The notes: generated by a model not told the origin, from the sequence alone. A stretch of DNA of 64,000 nt from Ensifer adhaerens (GCF_002940685.1 NZ_PNFP01000002.1:62001-126000); one strand, 5' to 3'. Counted from the first letter of the stretch, positions 52,928 to 62,897 are shown. A program made the numbers and translations.

Positions 52928-53775
52928 CGTTTGCTCAAACGACTGCGATCGAGGGACTTGGGGAGATTGCCGATCGCTACGACGCCTTCCTGATCGATCA
53001 GTTCGGGGTGTTGCGCGATGGCCTCGGGCCCTATCCGGGCGCGGCCGAAACGCTGGTCAAGCTGAAGGATGCGGGAAAGCGCATCATCATCCTCTCGAAT
53101 TCCGGCAAGCGGTCGGCGGAAAACGACCGCCGCCTCGTCGATCTCGGTTTCGTCGCGGGAAGCTGGGATTGGTTCCTGACCTCGGGCGAGGTCGCCTGGC
53201 AGATCCTCAGGCGGGAAGGCGCGGGTGCCGCCGGTGGGCGGCGCAAGTGCCTGCTGATCAGTCGCGACGGTGACGTCTCGCCGCTGACGGGGCTAGACCT
53301 CGAACGCACGGAGAGTGGTGCCGATGCCGATTTCGTGTTGCTCGCCGCGAGCGAGGGCGATGTCCAGCCGCTTTCCCACTACGAGGCGCTTTTGGCACCG
53401 GCCGCCAGACGCGGCGTGCCCTGTCTCTGCACCAATCCGGACAAGGTGATGCTGACGAAGGAAGGTACCGCCTTCGGCGCTGGCCGCATCGCCGAGCTTT
53501 ACGAGGAACTCGGCGGCACCGTTCGCTGGATCGGCAAACCCTTTGCCGACATCTATGCGTCAGCGCTCGACTTCCTCGGGCAGCCCGATTCGACGCGGGT
53601 CTGCGCGATCGGCGACAGCATCGAGCACGACATTGCCGGTGCGGCGAATGCAGGGCTTCACGCGGTGCTGGTGACGACCGGGATCCTGGAGCGCGCCTCG
53701 GACGAGGAGCGCCGCCGGCTCTTTGCCGAGCATGGCGCCAGCCCCGATTTCATTCTTCCGAAATTTACCTGGTAG
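52924..53775 (+). CDS. HAD-superfamily hydrolase, class IIA type
   Basis: 283 residues starting at GTG 52924 and overlapping the kinase stop by four bases. HAD motifs: DQFGVLRDG (motif I; nucleophile Asp, aromatic third residue as in the TIGR01459-like group), LSNSGK (motif II), GKPFADIY (motif III Lys) and GDSIEHDIAGA (motif IV). It probably removes phosphate from a sugar phosphate, perhaps as a housekeeping step that prevents toxic build-up of tetrulose phosphates. Substrate unknown. Confidence 0.83.
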   Translation: MTFAQTTAIEGLGEIADRYDAFLIDQFGVLRDGLGPYPGAAETLVKLKDAGKRIIILSNSGKRSAENDRRLVDLGFVAGSWDWFLTSGEVAWQILRREGAGAAGGRRKCLLISRDGDVSPLTGLDLERTESGADADFVLLAASEGDVQPLSHYEALLAPAARRGVPCLCTNPDKVMLTKEGTAFGAGRIAELYEELGGTVRWIGKPFADIYASALDFLGQPDSTRVCAIGDSIEHDIAGAANAGLHAVLVTTGILERASDEERRRLFAEHGASPDFILPKFTW

Positions 53776-53787
53776 GAGGAGCCGACC

Positions 53788-54738
53788 GTGGCCTTCACGC
53801 TCTCGCTCAACACCAATCCGCTGGTCAACCGCTTTGCTGAGCCCGATGACCTGATCGACACGATTGCCGAGAAGATCCGTATCGGCTACGTCCAGCTCAC
53901 CCACGAGTTCGTCAATCCCGGCTGGCCGGCCGCAACGATTGCCAAGACGCTCAGGCAGTTTCGCAAAGCACTCGACCGTACCGGCGTGAAGATCACCTCG
54001 GGCATGACCGGGCCCTATGGCCGGCTCAACCATTTCGGCCACCCGGACCCGGATGTCAGGCGCTACTATGTCGACTGGTTCAAGACCTTTGCCGACATCT
54101 CCGCCGAGCTCGGCGCGTCGGGCATGGGCACGCAGTTCGCGATCTTCACGCTCAAGGACTATGGTGACCCGGCACGGCGCGAAGAGATGATGAGGGTCGC
54201 CATCGACTGCTGGCGCGAGGTGGCCGAGCACGGCATGGCGGCGGGGCTCTCCTATGTCTTCTGGGAGCCGATGTCGGTCGGCCGCGAATTCGGTCACACG
54301 ATCGAGGAATGCCGGGCGCTCGACCGGCGGCTGGCCGAAGCGGATCTGCCGATCCCGATGAAGATGATGGTCGACATCGACCATGGCGACGTCACCTCCG
54401 ACAACCCCGACGACATCGATCCCTATGCCTGGGCGGGCGCCTTTCCGGAGCGATCGCCGATCATCCACATCAAGCAGTCCTCGATGAACAAGGGCGGTCA
54501 TTGGCCGTTCACCGCCGCCTACAACCGCGACGGCCGCATCACGCCGGAGAAGCTGATCGGGGCAGTCAAGGCCGGCGGCGGCACGGACAACGAGATCTGC
54601 CTGGAGCTTTCCTTCCGCGAGCGCGAGCCGACGGATCACAACGTCGTCCAGATGATCCGGGAGTCGGTCGAATTCTGGGAGCCCTACATCGACACGGGCT
54701 TCAATCGCCCGAAAAGCCACATTGCAAAATCACATTGA
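53788..54738 (+). CDS. eryC: sugar phosphate isomerase/epimerase, EryC-type (tetrulose-phosphate epimerase)
   Basis: 316 residues from GTG 53788 behind TAGGAGGA. A xylose-isomerase-like TIM barrel (AP_endonuc_2 type): LTHEFVNPGWPAAT near the start, YVFWEPMSVGRE, MVDIDHGDVTSD and IHIKQSS carry probable metal ligands Glu, Asp and His. Brucella EryC has similar length and, per the revised pathway, converts L-3-tetrulose-4-phosphate to D-erythrulose-1-phosphate. Its last codons run into an AT-rich segment with ATCAC repeats that precedes the DeoR gene. Confidence 0.83.
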   Translation: MAFTLSLNTNPLVNRFAEPDDLIDTIAEKIRIGYVQLTHEFVNPGWPAATIAKTLRQFRKALDRTGVKITSGMTGPYGRLNHFGHPDPDVRRYYVDWFKTFADISAELGASGMGTQFAIFTLKDYGDPARREEMMRVAIDCWREVAEHGMAAGLSYVFWEPMSVGREFGHTIEECRALDRRLAEADLPIPMKMMVDIDHGDVTSDNPDDIDPYAWAGAFPERSPIIHIKQSSMNKGGHWPFTAAYNRDGRITPEKLIGAVKAGGGTDNEICLELSFREREPTDHNVVQMIRESVEFWEPYIDTGFNRPKSHIAKSH

Positions 54739-54790
54739 AAAATCACAAAATCACGTGATAGAAATTGAAATATCACAAATAGGTGTTATC
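54727..54790 (+). promoter_or_regulatory. ATCAC-repeat operator-like region before the DeoR gene
   Basis: An AT-rich tract holds AAAATCAC, AAAAATCAC, a perfect palindrome ATCACGTGAT (54750-54759), AAATATCAC (54768) and a near-palindrome TATCACAAATAGGTGTTA. The AAATATCAC core matches the repeats upstream of eryD at 39622. An internal promoter controlling the DeoR-tpiB-rpiB segment is likely. Confidence 0.55.
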
Positions 54791-54838
54791 TTCTCACGGT
54801 GAGCGCGGCTGAGGCTGCGCGTGATCGGGACCGAGACG

Positions 54839-55618
54839 ATGAAGCCGGAAGACAGGCGACAGGCGATCATGGATGTGCTGATGGAGGCCGGGACGGCCTC
54901 CGTCGAAGACCTGTCCTTGCGCTTCGGCGTCAGCAAGATGACGGTGCATCGCGATCTCGACGACCTCGAGCAGGCGGGCCTTCTGCGCAAGGTGCATGGC
55001 GGCGCTTCGATCCAGTCGAGCCCGCAATTCGAAAGCGACTTCCGCTACCGCGAGAAGATCGCGATCTCCGAAAAGCGGCGGATCGCCGAGCATGCGGCAA
55101 GCCTGATCGAGCCGGGGCAGAGCATCCTCATCGACGACAGTTCGACAACCGGCGCGATCGCCGACTGCATCCGCGATATCCGTCCGCTGACGGTCATCAC
55201 CAACAATCTCGGGGTGATCACCAGTCTCTCAGGCGCCCCCGGCATCAACGTCATCGCCCTCGGCGGACAGTACAGCAAGAAGTTCAACGGCTTCTTCGGC
55301 ATCGTTACCGACGAGGCGCTCAGGTCGCTGCGCGTCGACATCGCCTTTCTGTCGAGTTCGGCGATCGAGGGAACCGCGGCCTTCCACCAGGACCAGGAGG
55401 TGGTGCAGGCCAAGCGCCTGATGGCGAAGGCGGCCAAGCGCACGTACCTGCTGGTGGACCACGACAAATTCGGGCGCTCGGCGCTCCACTTCCTGACCGG
55501 GCTCGATGCCTTCGACGCGGTGCTGACCGGCGCCGAGGTGGCGGCGGAGCACGCGGCACCGCTCGAGGAGGCGGGCATCCGGCTGGTCAGGGTCGACCAT
55601 CGCAAGGAGAAAGCATGA
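54839..55618 (+). CDS. DeoR-family transcriptional regulator of the ery locus
   Basis: 259 residues from ATG 54839 (GTG 54821 is possible). N-terminal DeoR HTH (MKPEDRRQAIMDVLMEAG, DLSLRFGVSKMTVHRDLDDL) and the C-terminal sensor domain with ILIDDSSTTGAIADCI and VDIAFLSSSAI, which binds a sugar phosphate. Rhizobial and Brucella erythritol loci carry such a regulator beside eryD. Translation is coupled to tpiB through an ATGA overlap. The operator candidates just upstream suggest autoregulation. Confidence 0.88.
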   Translation: MKPEDRRQAIMDVLMEAGTASVEDLSLRFGVSKMTVHRDLDDLEQAGLLRKVHGGASIQSSPQFESDFRYREKIAISEKRRIAEHAASLIEPGQSILIDDSSTTGAIADCIRDIRPLTVITNNLGVITSLSGAPGINVIALGGQYSKKFNGFFGIVTDEALRSLRVDIAFLSSSAIEGTAAFHQDQEVVQAKRLMAKAAKRTYLLVDHDKFGRSALHFLTGLDAFDAVLTGAEVAAEHAAPLEEAGIRLVRVDHRKEKA

Positions 55619-56382
55619 AGAAGTCGGGCCTGTGGGTCGGCACCAGCTGGAAGATGAACAAGACGCTCGCCGAGGCGATGGCCTTTGCCGACGGTCTTGC
55701 CGCGGCCGACGCGACGCGCGACGCGCGCATCCAACGCTTCGTCATCCCGCCGTTCACGGCGGTGCGCGAGGTCAAGGCGCGTCTTTCCGGCACCAGCGTC
55801 AAGGTCGGTGCGCAGAACATGCATTGGGACGATGCCGGCGCCTGGACCGGCGAAGTGTCGCCGCTGATGCTGAAAGACTGCAATCTCGACGTGGTCGAGC
55901 TCGGGCACAGCGAGCGTCGCGAGCATTTCGGCGAGACCGATCGCACCGTCGGCCTGAAGACGGCCGCCGCCGTGCGCCACGGTCTGGTGCCGCTGATCTG
56001 CATCGGCGAGACGCTTGCCGAGCGCGAAGCGGGCGAGGCGGATCAGGTGCTGAAGCGCCAGGTCGAAGGCGCGCTTGAGCGTCTCGAAGGCGAGGCGAAG
56101 GCGGCTGAGATCCTGCTTGCCTACGAGCCGGTCTGGGCGATCGGCGTCAACGGCATCCCGGCGACGGCTGACTATGCCGACGAGCGTCACAAGCGCATCG
56201 CCGAGGTGGCCGAAGCCGCACTCGGCCGGCGCGTGCCGGTGCTCTACGGCGGCAGCGTCAACCCCGGCAATTGCGAAGAACTGATTACTGAGGCGCATAT
56301 CGACGGCCTCTTCATCGGCCGCTCCGCCTGGGACGTCACTGGCTATCTCGACATTCTGCAGCGTGTCGCAAAGGCGATCTGA
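55615..56382 (+). CDS. tpiB: triose-phosphate-isomerase-like EryH/TpiB (erythrulose-phosphate isomerase)
   Basis: 255 residues; ATG 55615 overlaps the DeoR stop. All TIM active-site residues are present: Lys in TSWKMNKTL, His in LGHSERREHF, Glu in LAYEPVWAIG and the phosphate loop YGGSVNPGN. In Brucella and S. meliloti this second TIM, located in the ery operon, converts D-erythrulose-1-phosphate to D-erythrulose-4-phosphate rather than serving glycolysis. GTSWKMNK near the start differs from the GNWKMN of glycolytic enzymes. Confidence 0.9.
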   Translation: MKKSGLWVGTSWKMNKTLAEAMAFADGLAAADATRDARIQRFVIPPFTAVREVKARLSGTSVKVGAQNMHWDDAGAWTGEVSPLMLKDCNLDVVELGHSERREHFGETDRTVGLKTAAAVRHGLVPLICIGETLAEREAGEADQVLKRQVEGALERLEGEAKAAEILLAYEPVWAIGVNGIPATADYADERHKRIAEVAEAALGRRVPVLYGGSVNPGNCEELITEAHIDGLFIGRSAWDVTGYLDILQRVAKAI

Positions 56383-56424
56383 GCCTCCGGCCGTTGCAGC
56401 TCAAGAAGAACGAAAGGAACAATC

Positions 56425-56868
56425 ATGAAGATTGCAATCGGAGCCGACAGCGCCGGCAAGCCCCTGCTGGATGTCATCGCCGCCCATCTTGGCAGCCGGA
56501 GCGACGTCGAAGTCGTGGACCTCAGCCAGTCCGGCTTCTATGCGGACCTCGCGCAGAACCTGGCGCAGCAGGTCGTCGAGGGCAAGCATGACCGCGGCAT
56601 CCTCTTTTGCGGCACCGGTATCGGTGTGTGCATCTCCGCCAACAAGGTGCCGGGCATCCGCGCGGCGCTGACGCACGACACCTATTCGGCCGAGCGGGCC
56701 GCCAAGTCGAACAACGCCCAGATCATCACCATGGGCGCCCGCGTCATCGGCCCGGAACTGGCAAAGTCGATCGTCGACACCTGGCTCGCCTCCGAGTTCG
56801 ACCCGAACGGTTCTTCGGCCGGCAATGTCGAGGCGATCAATCGCCTGGATGCCGCCAGGGCCGGGTGA
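56425..56868 (+). CDS. rpiB: RpiB-type EryI (erythrulose-4-phosphate isomerase)
   Basis: 147 residues after AAAGGAACAATC. RpiB/LacAB fold with the catalytic Cys in [15 protein letters not shown] (about residue 66), His in [17 protein letters not shown] and [10 protein letters not shown] at the start (GADSAG instead of the usual GSDHAG). In erythritol catabolism this enzyme turns D-erythrulose-4-phosphate into D-erythrose-4-phosphate, which enters the pentose phosphate pathway. Last gene of the operon; a strong terminator follows. Confidence 0.9.
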   Translation: MKIAIGADSAGKPLLDVIAAHLGSRSDVEVVDLSQSGFYADLAQNLAQQVVEGKHDRGILFCGTGIGVCISANKVPGIRAALTHDTYSAERAAKSNNAQIITMGARVIGPELAKSIVDTWLASEFDPNGSSAGNVEAINRLDAARAG

Positions 56869-56966
56869 GGAAAAATGTGGGCGGTTTCCGCCCGCATCCC
56901 CTCCCGATCTCAGGGCCTGACCCAATATCGCGGTGCCGTTGATCCTCCCTCGGGCATCGTGACGAC

Positions 56967-56993
56967 ACGCCCGGCAGCGATGCCGGGCGTTTT
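56967..56993 (+). terminator. Rho-independent terminator of the erythritol operon
   Basis: Perfect stem ACGCCCGGCA / TGCCGGGCGT (56967-56976 with 56981-56990), tetraloop GCGA, then TTTT. It lies about 100 bases after rpiB and before the LtrA gene. Confidence 0.9.
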
Positions 56994-57079
56994 CGCGTCC
57001 GGGCTCGTCCTTCGCCTTGACGAAGCTTCTGCAAATATTTGAATATTCTTGCGGATCGTCAAATGAAGGACGTTGCCGC

Positions 57080-58363
57080 ATGAGTGAAACGACCTCGACC
57101 GAGCCGCATCAAAGCGCGCACCATCATGTTGCGCGCATGAGCGGCCGCGACACGCATGAACATCACCGGACGGCGACGACGCTCGAACTGTTGTTCGACC
57201 TGACCTTCGTCATCGCCTTCAGTCTCGCCGCTTCGCAGCTTGCCCATTTCCTGGCGGAGGGGCACATCTTTTCCGGCCTCGCCGGCTTTGCGCTTGCGAC
57301 GTTCTCCATCTGCTGGGCCTGGATCAATTTCAGCTGGTTTGCCTCCGCCTATGACACGGACGACTGGGTTTTCCGTATCGTCACCATGGTGCAGATGGTC
57401 GGCGTGCTGATCCTTGCGATCGGCCTGCCGCCGATGTTCGAATCGATCGACAAGGGCGAACACCTCAACAACGGCATCATGGTGCTCGGCTATGTCGTCA
57501 TGCGGGTGGCGATGCTCTTCCAATGGCTGCGTGCCAGCCGGCAGGACCCGGCACGACGGGATGCCTGCATGGCCTATGTCAAGGCAATCAGCCTCGCCCA
57601 GCTTGGCTGGGTCGTGCTGATCTTCTTCGATTTCTCGTTGCTGGTGACCTTCGTCATGGTCGTGGGGCTGACGGCGATCGAAATGCTCGGTCCCTATATC
57701 GCCGAGATGCGCTACGGCGGAACGCCCTGGCATGCCCATCACATCGCCGAGCGCTACGGACTGCTTGCCATCATCGCGCTCGGGGAAGGGGTGGTCGGCA
57801 CGGTCGCCTCGATCTCCGCCGTGGTCGAAGGGCAGGGCTGGAACCTCGATGTCGCGCTCGTCTGCCTGGCGGGGACGGGGCTCACCTTCGGCATGTGGTG
57901 GATCTATTTCCTGCTGCCGAGCGCCGAGATCCTGCATCAGTACCGTCAAAAGCGGTCCTTCGTCTGGGGCTACGGCCACATGCCGATCTTCGCCTCGATC
58001 GTCGCCACCGGGGCCGGGCTGCATGTCGCGGCCTATTACATCGAGCACAAGGCCCATATCGGCTCGGTCGCAACCGTGCTGACGGTCGCGGTTCCCGTGG
58101 CCTTCTACATCGGTCTGCTCTACGCGATGTATGCCTATCTCATGCAGCAGGTAGACCGCCTGCACCTCTGGCTGCTTGCCGGCTCGGCGCTGGTGTTGGC
58201 TGCCTCAGTGGTCGCGGCGATCGCCGGGCTCGACATGGCCAAGTGCCTGATCATCCTGATGCTGGCGCCCGTCGTCGTCATTGTTGGCTACGAGGTGGCG
58301 GGACACCGGCAACGCGCGGCGGCGCTGGAGCGTGGCCTGCACAAGGGTGAAGGGGTGCATTGA
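57080..58363 (+). CDS. LtrA-family (low temperature requirement A) membrane protein
   Basis: 427 residues from ATG 57080 (AAGGACG upstream). The N-terminal segment ending in TTLELLFDLTFVIAFSLAAS is the LtrA signature; about ten to twelve hydrophobic segments follow through to residue 410. The N-terminal tail is rich in His (HQSAHHHVA, HEHH). The family is poorly understood; the name comes from growth of Listeria at low temperature. It stands alone after the erythritol operon terminator, with its own start region. Confidence 0.85.
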   Translation: MSETTSTEPHQSAHHHVARMSGRDTHEHHRTATTLELLFDLTFVIAFSLAASQLAHFLAEGHIFSGLAGFALATFSICWAWINFSWFASAYDTDDWVFRIVTMVQMVGVLILAIGLPPMFESIDKGEHLNNGIMVLGYVVMRVAMLFQWLRASRQDPARRDACMAYVKAISLAQLGWVVLIFFDFSLLVTFVMVVGLTAIEMLGPYIAEMRYGGTPWHAHHIAERYGLLAIIALGEGVVGTVASISAVVEGQGWNLDVALVCLAGTGLTFGMWWIYFLLPSAEILHQYRQKRSFVWGYGHMPIFASIVATGAGLHVAAYYIEHKAHIGSVATVLTVAVPVAFYIGLLYAMYAYLMQQVDRLHLWLLAGSALVLAASVVAAIAGLDMAKCLIILMLAPVVVIVGYEVAGHRQRAAALERGLHKGEGVH

Positions 58364-58489
58364 TTTTGCGAGAATTCGAGAGTCGAAACAGCGCGTTATC
58401 GGTAGGAGCTGTCGGCTTGATTCAGCTGGTTCAGAAGTCGATTCAATGGGACGGCAGGCTCGTGAACTTAAAGCAATCGGCGAGCCTAG

Positions 58490-58702
58490 CCCCTCACCCT
58501 AACCCTCTCCCCGCAGGCGGGGAGAGGGGACGAGGCCTCTTGCCAATGCCGGGGTCTCTGATTGTCCCTGGGAGACAGTCGTTCTCGATAGTCAGGGGTA
58601 TATTTGGGCGACAAGCGTGCCCATGCGTCCTTCTCCCCGCGAGCGGGGAGAAGGTGGCGGCAGCCGGATGAGGGGCAAGCCCTCACCGGGCGGATGAGGG
58701 GC
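58490..58702. repeat. rhizobial mosaic repeat, hybrid of families C and D
   Basis: The left arm (GCCCCTCACCCTAACCCTCT, then CCCCGCAGGCGGGGAGAGGG) is of the type seen at 30046; the right arm (CCTTCTCCCCGCGAGCGGGG, then GGATGAGGGGC) is of the type seen at 35898, followed by a second short GGATGAGGGG copy. It fills most of the 377-base gap 58364-58740 between the LtrA and ribH genes. Confidence 0.85.
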
Positions 58703-58740
58703 CGAGTAGAGCGCCGGCGCCTCAAAGGTGTAACGGCCGA

Positions 58741-59460
<720 letters not shown>

Positions 59461-59619
59461 CTATATAGGCCGCAGAGGCGCGGTCAAACGCACGGCGCGA
59501 CGAAAAGAGCAGAAATCACGACAGATTTTTGCTTATCGGGCAGAGGTCTGGCAAATTCGTTTCGATGGCGGCGGCGTTGGGGGCGGCGCGTTTCAGACGC
59601 GGCGGCAATGCACCCCTGT

Positions 59620-59964
59620 TTATCCGCGAAGCTCGTCGTCTTCGGCTGCAAGTGCCCGTCCGGCCCAATGGAGAAGGGCATCGTGGTCGTCGAGGCAATC
59701 GACCGGCGCTTCGTAGAAGCGGTGCACGACCACGGTCTTGCCGGCCTTCTGATAGGCGAAAGGCTGGCAGCCCTCGGCCGCAAGGGCGTCCTTCAGCGCC
59801 TGGTCAACCCGGAAGTAGAGGCGGTCCTTGATGCTGACGGCAAAGCGTTTGTCGGCGACGAGATAGGCCCAGCCGCCGAAGAAACGCTCTGTCTGGACGG
59901 GTCCGAGATCGGAGAGTTCGTCCTGGATGTGCCTGACAAAGGCACTTGGTTCCGCCTTGGCCAT
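59620..59964 (-). CDS. TfoX/Sxy N-terminal domain protein
   Basis: 114 residues. TfoX_N-type fold (PVQTERFFGGWAYLVADKRF; VDQALKDALAAEGCQPFAYQ) without the C-terminal domain, so not a bona fide competence regulator. It resembles the protein at 29677-30006 in the FGGWAYL segment. It follows the ABC importer genes on the same strand (63 bases after the ATPase stop) and may be transcribed with them. Function unknown. Confidence 0.8.
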   Translation of the reverse strand: MAKAEPSAFVRHIQDELSDLGPVQTERFFGGWAYLVADKRFAVSIKDRLYFRVDQALKDALAAEGCQPFAYQKAGKTVVVHRFYEAPVDCLDDHDALLHWAGRALAAEDDELRG

Positions 59965-60027
59965 GATCTCGTCCTCGTTCAGCGTTTACCGATGGCGCAG
60001 CCATTCGCTGCGCCATGCCGGTTGGTG

Positions 60028-61089
60028 CTACTCGCGAATGACGAGCAAGTCTTTGGCGGCAAAGCGCAGGGTGACGTTGTCGCCGGAAACCGGCGGGGCC
60101 ACGCCCGGATTGTTGAACATGTCGAAGGAGATGACGTCGCCGCCGACGCGAAGGCGGGTGCGGATGACCGAGCCGAGGAAGCTGGTCGAGACGACCTCGC
60201 CGGCAAGGGCGGTATCGCCCTTGGCGCCCTCGGCGATCGAGCCGGCTTCCGGACGCAGCGCCAGCGAGATGCTGTCGCCGCCCTTCATGCCGGAAATCGG
60301 ATCCTTCAGCGCGATCTGCTGATTGCCGATCGTGACGGCACCTGCGGCCGGGTCGGCGACCTTGCCCTCGATGATGCTGAGCGTGCCGACGAAGGAGGCG
60401 ACGAAGCGCGTCGAGGGCGTGTTGTAGATCTCGAAGGGCGTGCCGATCTGGTCGGCACGGCCGGCATTCATGACGACGATGCGGTCGGAGATCGACAGCG
60501 CCTCTTCCTGGTCGTGGGTGACGAAGACCGTGGTGATGCCGAGCTGCTGCTGGATCTGCCGGATTTCCTCGCGCAGCGACACGCGGATCTTGGCGTCGAG
60601 CGCCGAAAGCGGCTCGTCGAGCAGCAGCACCTGCGGCTTGACCGCAATGGCGCGGGCAAGCGCAACGCGCTGCTGCTGGCCGCCGGAGAGCTGGTAGGGG
60701 AAGCGGTCCGCCAGGTGCTCGAGCTTGATCAGCCCGAGCATCTGCTTCACCCTCGCGTCGATCTCCGACTTGTCGGTGCCTGCGACCTTGAGGCCGAAGG
60801 CGACATTGTCATGCACGTTCATGTTGGGAAACAGCGCATAGGCCTGGAACACCATGCCGATGTTGCGCTGGTTGGGCTTCAGCGCGTTCTGATCCTTGCC
60901 GTTGATGACGATCTTGCCGCTGGTCGGCGTCTCGAAGCCGGCGATCATGCGCAGAACCGTCGTCTTGCCGCAGCCGGACGGGCCGAGGAACGACACGAAC
61001 TCGCCCTTCTCGATGTTCATGTTGAAATCATGCACGACCTGAACCGGGCCGAAGGACTTCTTGATGCTGGTGAGTGACAGGAAACTCAT
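60028..61089 (-). CDS. ABC transporter ATP-binding protein (PotA/FbpC type)
   Basis: 353 residues: Walker A GPSGCGKTT, Q-loop FQAYALFPNM, signature LSGGQQQRV, Walker B LLLDEPLSALD, H-loop THDQEEAL, and a C-terminal TOBE domain. Intact catalytic residues. Eleven bases after the permease gene upstream on the same strand; together with two permeases and a binding protein it forms a complete importer. Confidence 0.92.
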   Translation of the reverse strand: MSFLSLTSIKKSFGPVQVVHDFNMNIEKGEFVSFLGPSGCGKTTVLRMIAGFETPTSGKIVINGKDQNALKPNQRNIGMVFQAYALFPNMNVHDNVAFGLKVAGTDKSEIDARVKQMLGLIKLEHLADRFPYQLSGGQQQRVALARAIAVKPQVLLLDEPLSALDAKIRVSLREEIRQIQQQLGITTVFVTHDQEEALSISDRIVVMNAGRADQIGTPFEIYNTPSTRFVASFVGTLSIIEGKVADPAAGAVTIGNQQIALKDPISGMKGGDSISLALRPEAGSIAEGAKGDTALAGEVVSTSFLGSVIRTRLRVGGDVISFDMFNNPGVAPPVSGDNVTLRFAAKDLLVIRE

Positions 61090-61100
61090 GGGTGCGGTCC

Positions 61101-61883
61101 TCAGGCCTTAGGAGGCGCGCTTTTCTGGAAGCGCGAGACGAGCTGGATGAGGCCGAGGCAGCCCCAGGTGATGCCGAATGCGATGACGGCGAGTGCGGCC
61201 GGCTCATAGGCGCGGTTGGCGCCGAGCAGCTGCATGTACGGGCCGAAGGCCGGGCGGTTGAGAAGCGCCGCCATGGTGAACTCGCCGATGACGATGGCGA
61301 AGGTCAGGAAGGCGCCCGAGAGCACCGCGACGAGCACGTTCGGCAGGATGATCTTGGCAAGGATCGTCGCCCAGCCGGCGCCAAGGCTCTGTGCGGCTTC
61401 GGTGAGCGTGGCGACGTCGATGGTGCGAAGCCCGGTGTCGACCGCGCGGTACATGTAGGGAAGCGCGAGCGTCGCATAACCGAACATCAGGAGGATGTTG
61501 GTGCCCGTCAGCGAGCCGGTCAGCGGCAGCCAGCTCGAGGTGTTGTAGAGCCGGATGTAACCGAAGACGATGACGATCGCCGGGATGACCAGCGGCAGAA
61601 GCGTGATGAACTCGATCACCGGGCGCAGCCGCGGCAGCTTGAGCCGGACCCAATAGGCTGTGGGTACGACGAGCAGCACGCCGAAGATGATGGTGAACAG
61701 CGCCTGCATCACCGAATAGGTGAAGGTCTCCTGGAAGCGCGGATCGGCAAAGACCTTCTGATAGGCATCGAACGAGTATTCGCCGCGGCGCATCTTGAGC
61801 GAGAAGTTGGTCATGCCGATGAGCGGCAGGGTGAAATAGAGGAGGCCGAAAACGAGGGCTCCCCAGGACCAGATCTTCTTCAT
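61101..61883 (-). CDS. ABC transporter permease (PotC type)
   Basis: 260 residues from ATG 61883, which overlaps the stop of the other permease gene (ATGA); the frame is open much further upstream but that part is out-of-frame shadow of the first permease. Six membrane helices (first MKKIWSWGALVFGLLYFTLP) and the coupling motif LTEAAQSLGAGWATILAKI. Second membrane subunit of the importer. Confidence 0.92.
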   Translation of the reverse strand: MKKIWSWGALVFGLLYFTLPLIGMTNFSLKMRRGEYSFDAYQKVFADPRFQETFTYSVMQALFTIIFGVLLVVPTAYWVRLKLPRLRPVIEFITLLPLVIPAIVIVFGYIRLYNTSSWLPLTGSLTGTNILLMFGYATLALPYMYRAVDTGLRTIDVATLTEAAQSLGAGWATILAKIILPNVLVAVLSGAFLTFAIVIGEFTMAALLNRPAFGPYMQLLGANRAYEPAALAVIAFGITWGCLGLIQLVSRFQKSAPPKA

Positions 61884-62761
61884 TTCAGCCACCTTTCGCT
61901 GCGGGAACGGAGCCAGATGTAGATCGCGTTGGCGATGCCGGTGACGACGATCATGCCGAAGGCGAGCGCGTAGCCGAGATGCGGATTGCCGAGCACGTCG
62001 CCGCGGATCTGGGCAAAGAGCAGGATCGGCACGATCGACAGCGACGAGCCGGTGAGCGCGATCGCGGTCGCAACGGCGCCGAAGGCATTGGCGAAGAGCA
62101 GCGCCAGCGTGCCGAGCAGCGACGGCAGCAGGATCGGGAAGGCGACCATGCGCCAGTATTGCAGGCCGGTGGCACCGAGAATTTCGGCGGCCTCGCGCCA
62201 TTCGCGCTTCAGCCCGTCGAGCGCCGGCGTGATGATCAGGATCATCAGCGGGATCTGGAAGAACAGATAGGTGACTGTCAGCCCCCAGAAGGAGAGCAGG
62301 TTGAAGCCGAGCATCCGGAGGTCGAGACCGAAGTTCGAGCGCAGGAAGACGGTGACGATGCCGACTGGGCCGAGGGTCGCGAGGAAGGCGAAGGCGAGCG
62401 GCACGCCGGCGAAGTTGGAGGCGACGCCCGAGAAGGTGAGCAGCGGACCACGAATGCCCTTCGGCAGACCGCCGAAGACGATGGCAGACGCCATGGCAAA
62501 GCCGATCAGGCAACCGAGAAGGGCCGAGGCGATGCTGATCTTGATGGAGATCCAGTAGGCAGCCAGGATCGAGGGCGTGAACAGGCCGCGGATGTTGTCG
62601 AGCGTGAAGCTGCCATCGGGCGTCTGGAAGGCACCGACCACGATCTTCATCGTCGGCAGAAGCAGGAACAGCGTCACGAAGGCGGCAAAGGGAAGAATGC
62701 CCAGCCAGTGAAGCGGTAGGCGACGCGCCGGCGGGCTGGCGTCGGGTTTAGCAGATGACAT
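61880..62761 (-). CDS. ABC transporter permease (PotB type)
   Basis: 293 residues with an N-terminal helix after a short polar tail, a long periplasmic segment (VGAFQTPDGSFTLDNIRGLF) and the coupling motif EWREAAEILGATGLQYWRMV. First membrane subunit of the importer, separated from the binding-protein gene by 182 bases that carry a hairpin. Confidence 0.92.
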   Translation of the reverse strand: MSSAKPDASPPARRLPLHWLGILPFAAFVTLFLLLPTMKIVVGAFQTPDGSFTLDNIRGLFTPSILAAYWISIKISIASALLGCLIGFAMASAIVFGGLPKGIRGPLLTFSGVASNFAGVPLAFAFLATLGPVGIVTVFLRSNFGLDLRMLGFNLLSFWGLTVTYLFFQIPLMILIITPALDGLKREWREAAEILGATGLQYWRMVAFPILLPSLLGTLALLFANAFGAVATAIALTGSSLSIVPILLFAQIRGDVLGNPHLGYALAFGMIVVTGIANAIYIWLRSRSERWLK

Positions 62762-62897
62762 TCCGTTCGCGCCCCTGAAGCCGCGTTTTCGACGCGGGCG
62801 TTATCGATTGCTGCCAGTGAGAAGCGGGATGCAGGCGGACCGCGCACGGTTTCCAGTTCTCGCCCCAAAGACTTGAATTTCTTACGAATAACCTAAG

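Noticed and set aside
54799-55614. N-terminal extension of TpiB by about 270 residues, suggesting a fusion
   Set aside because: The extension is the DeoR gene read in another frame; TpiB is full length from ATG 55615, which overlaps the DeoR stop.
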